Origin: Paenibacillus sp. ACRRX
GTDB lineage: Bacteria > Bacillota > Bacilli > Paenibacillales > Paenibacillaceae
Assembly: GCF_022346885.1 (NCBI RefSeq)
Contig: NZ_JAKRNK010000001.1
Span: 496,001-560,000 of the forward strand
Direction: 5' to 3'
Length of the DNA stretch: 64,000 nucleotides
The notes beneath the pieces were generated by a model, which saw only the letters and a program-made list of their open reading frames with translations, was not told where the DNA came from and made no database searches. Positions 62,462 to 64,000 of this stretch are shown piece after piece. Both the position numbers and the translations under genes were made by a program. Each line of letters starts with the position of its first letter. Position 1 is the stretch's first letter.

Positions 62462-63178
62462 ATGTACCGCATTCTTATCGTAGAAGATGATGACAAGATT
62501 GCTTCGATGTTGCAGTCGTCACTTGAAAAATATGATTATGAAGTAAACAGGCCTACGAATTTTAAACTGTTAAAGGAAGAGGTTGTCAAGTTCCAGCCAG
62601 ATCTTATTCTGTTGGATATCCATTTGCCATCCTATGATGGGTTTTATTGGTGTCGTCAATTCCGATCGGTAACAAATGCACCTATTATTTTTGTGTCGGC
62701 CCGTACAGGTGAGATGGATCAGGTGATGGCAATAGAGAACGGCGGCGATGACTTTATTACGAAGCCATTCCATCTTGACGTGCTGCTTGCAAAGATTAAG
62801 GGTGTGCTTCGTCGTTCATACGGCGAGTATGCGGCCAGTGGTTCCGGCAACGGTGAAGAGATTGTCGTCCATGGCCTATCTCTGCATCGGTCCAAGAACA
62901 TATTGGAGTGGCAGGGCAAGCGTGTTGATCTCACAAAGAACGAAGCTTTACTGCTGGGCAGCTTGATGGAGCGTGTTGACCATATTGTCTCTCGTGAGAC
63001 ACTGTTGGAGACGCTGTGGGACGACGTTGATTTTGTGGATGATAACACGCTAACCGTAAATGTCACTCGCGTTCGCAAGAAAATGGAAGAGATCGGTGTA
63101 ATGAAAGCTATTGAAACGGTACGTGGCCAAGGATATCGACTGCTCCAGACCTGGACTGAAGACGGTGCGCTTTCATGA
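62462..63178 (+). CDS. BceR-type OmpR-family response regulator
   Basis: A 238-residue regulator. The receiver has VEDDD at residues 7-11, phospho-acceptor Asp52 (LILLDIHLP), Thr/Ser and Lys101 (FITKPFH). The C-terminal OmpR winged helix reads LTKNEALLLGSLME...VTRVRKKMEEIG...VRGQGYRL. It resembles BceR/GraR, which respond to cell-envelope antibiotics. It overlaps the kinase gene as ATGA. The target transporter is not within the window. Confidence 0.9.
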   Translation: MYRILIVEDDDKIASMLQSSLEKYDYEVNRPTNFKLLKEEVVKFQPDLILLDIHLPSYDGFYWCRQFRSVTNAPIIFVSARTGEMDQVMAIENGGDDFITKPFHLDVLLAKIKGVLRRSYGEYAASGSGNGEEIVVHGLSLHRSKNILEWQGKRVDLTKNEALLLGSLMERVDHIVSRETLLETLWDDVDFVDDNTLTVNVTRVRKKMEEIGVMKAIETVRGQGYRLLQTWTEDGALS

Positions 63179-64000
63179 CCCTGTGGAAGTACGCGAAGGA
63201 TCGCTCCATCTTGATTTTGGCATGGCTGCTTGCCTTGTTGATGTCGCTGTTCGTCATTTATCTTGACTTGAATATCGGACGTCAGTATATTCGGAGCCCG
63301 AGTCTCGTGTATGTGTTTGTCCTTGGAGTCATTATATTAACACTAGGCATCGTCTATGATTATTTGCGTCAGCGTGATTGGTACAAGGAACTTCATAATG
63401 CTTGGGATAACACGTCAGACAGCGACTTTACCCTTTGTATGCAGAACCCGGTTACCGAAGAACAGAAGCTTATGCACGAGCTGATCAATCGGCAATACGG
63501 TTCATTTATGAACGAGTTGCTTGTGATGAGGCAGCAGCGTGAGCAGCATGTACATTTTACGAATCAATGGGTCCATCATATGAAAACGCCTGTATCCGTC
63601 TTGCATTTATTAACGCAGCAGTCTCCGACGGCGATGAATATCATTGAGACGGAAGATTTGCTGCAAAATGTAAATGAGGAAGTGGAGCGGTTGGCTCGCG
63701 GATTGGAAATGATGCTGACGACGGCCCGCCTGGAGAAGTTCGAACTTGATCTTCACGTATCGCGGATCTCAATTCATCATACAATTCGTCAGGTAATCAA
63801 CCAGAATAAGAAGTCGCTCATTCGCCATCAGATCTTTCCTAAGATTAGTGGGGAAGACATACAGGTGGAGAGCGATGAGAAGTGGCTGCAGTTTATTATT
63901 ACGCAATTAGTGACTAATGCGATCAAATATTCGAAAGATAAGCCTGGGACGAAGTCCTTACAATTTGAGATCGAGCAGGCTTCATACGGCATATTGCTGC
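63175..64000 (+). CDS. BceS-type sensor histidine kinase (partial, runs off the window)
   Basis: At least 275 residues are visible; the 3' end is cut by the window edge. Two adjacent membrane helices (about residues 11-30 and 44-64) are separated by only 13 residues, so there is no real extracellular domain. This is the intramembrane-sensing architecture of BceS/GraS. The H-box reads NQWVHHMKTPVSVL (His134 or His135), followed by the start of the ATPase domain with QLVTNAIKYSKD. The family usually senses peptide antibiotics through a partner BceAB-type ABC transporter, which would be expected just past the window end. Confidence 0.9.
   Translation, partial: MTLWKYAKDRSILILAWLLALLMSLFVIYLDLNIGRQYIRSPSLVYVFVLGVIILTLGIVYDYLRQRDWYKELHNAWDNTSDSDFTLCMQNPVTEEQKLMHELINRQYGSFMNELLVMRQQREQHVHFTNQWVHHMKTPVSVLHLLTQQSPTAMNIIETEDLLQNVNEEVERLARGLEMMLTTARLEKFELDLHVSRISIHHTIRQVINQNKKSLIRHQIFPKISGEDIQVESDEKWLQFIITQLVTNAIKYSKDKPGTKSLQFEIEQASYGILL

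Noticed and set aside
1-64000. Mobile elements, prophage, CRISPR arrays, tRNA and rRNA genes
   Set aside because: No transposase, integrase, terminal repeats, spaced direct repeats, tRNA cloverleaf or rRNA segment was found on reading the window; a tRNAscan or CRISPR finder run would be needed to be final.

Overview
The window reads as chromosomal DNA of a low- to mid-GC, endospore-former-type Firmicute, most likely Paenibacillus or a close relative. This is inferred from the Bacillus-like Shine-Dalgarno sites, the CcpA-type cre sites, two YesM/YesN kinase-regulator pairs next to sugar importers that lack an ATPase, a copper-amine-oxidase-type stalk-domain protein, and a HelD RNA polymerase-recycling helicase. 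No rRNA, tRNA, CRISPR array, insertion sequence, integrase or phage gene was seen. The content is dominated by uptake systems and their regulators.

Layout. 1-7.7 kb: a flavodoxin behind a promoter with an embedded Fur box; an oppABCDF oligopeptide importer on the minus strand; a secreted stalk-domain protein. 8-13 kb: an aminoglycoside-adenylyltransferase-like nucleotidyltransferase, HelD, and a calcineurin-like phosphoesterase with an Fn3-like tail. 13-19.8 kb: nucleoside salvage, with deoD, a Crp/Fnr regulator and a BMP-type lipoprotein plus NupOPQ-like ABC importer. 20-27.7 kb: an Lpl/Ytc-type oligosaccharide importer behind a cre site, followed by its YesN/YesM pair. 27.8-34 kb: signal peptidase I, DegV, an unknown membrane protein, a Gfo/Idh oxidoreductase overlapping a PP2C-like phosphatase, a MarR regulator and an MsrAB fusion. 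34-35 kb: a yybP-ykoY manganese riboswitch with two terminator hairpins in front of a TerC-family gene. 35-39.3 kb: a GH4 alpha-galactosidase divergent from an AraC activator with a large inverted repeat between them, and an NhaC antiporter. 39.6-43.8 kb: a D-amino-acid catabolic operon (YheO/DauR-like regulator, DSD1-like PLP enzyme, N-acyl-D-amino-acid deacylase, RidA). 44-50.8 kb: a second YesM/YesN pair and sugar importer with a cre site. 51-53.7 kb: LacI regulator and ribokinase. 53.8-55.5 kb: an HxlR/DUF24 redox-type regulator with a small cysteine-free flavoprotein, and a GNAT acetyltransferase. 55.7-58.4 kb: a tight cluster of an unknown protein, a Ser/Gly-rich lipoprotein-like protein, a glutathionylspermidine-synthase-like ATP-grasp ligase and a DUF350 membrane protein. 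58.5-64 kb: a second DegV, the RIC/ScdA iron-sulfur repair protein, a DUF485/ActP solute symporter pair, and a Bce-type two-component system whose kinase runs off the window.

How the parts fit. Three importers that transcribe the binding protein first (opp, nup and the second sugar system) each carry a GC-rich hairpin directly after the binding-protein gene, which would let the binding protein be made in excess over the membrane parts. Neither sugar importer encodes an ATPase, so both probably share an MsmX-type ATPase located elsewhere. The most unusual item is the 55.7-58.4 kb cluster, which resembles the enterobacterial yjfLMC genes and looks like an uncharacterised membrane-associated amide-ligation system.
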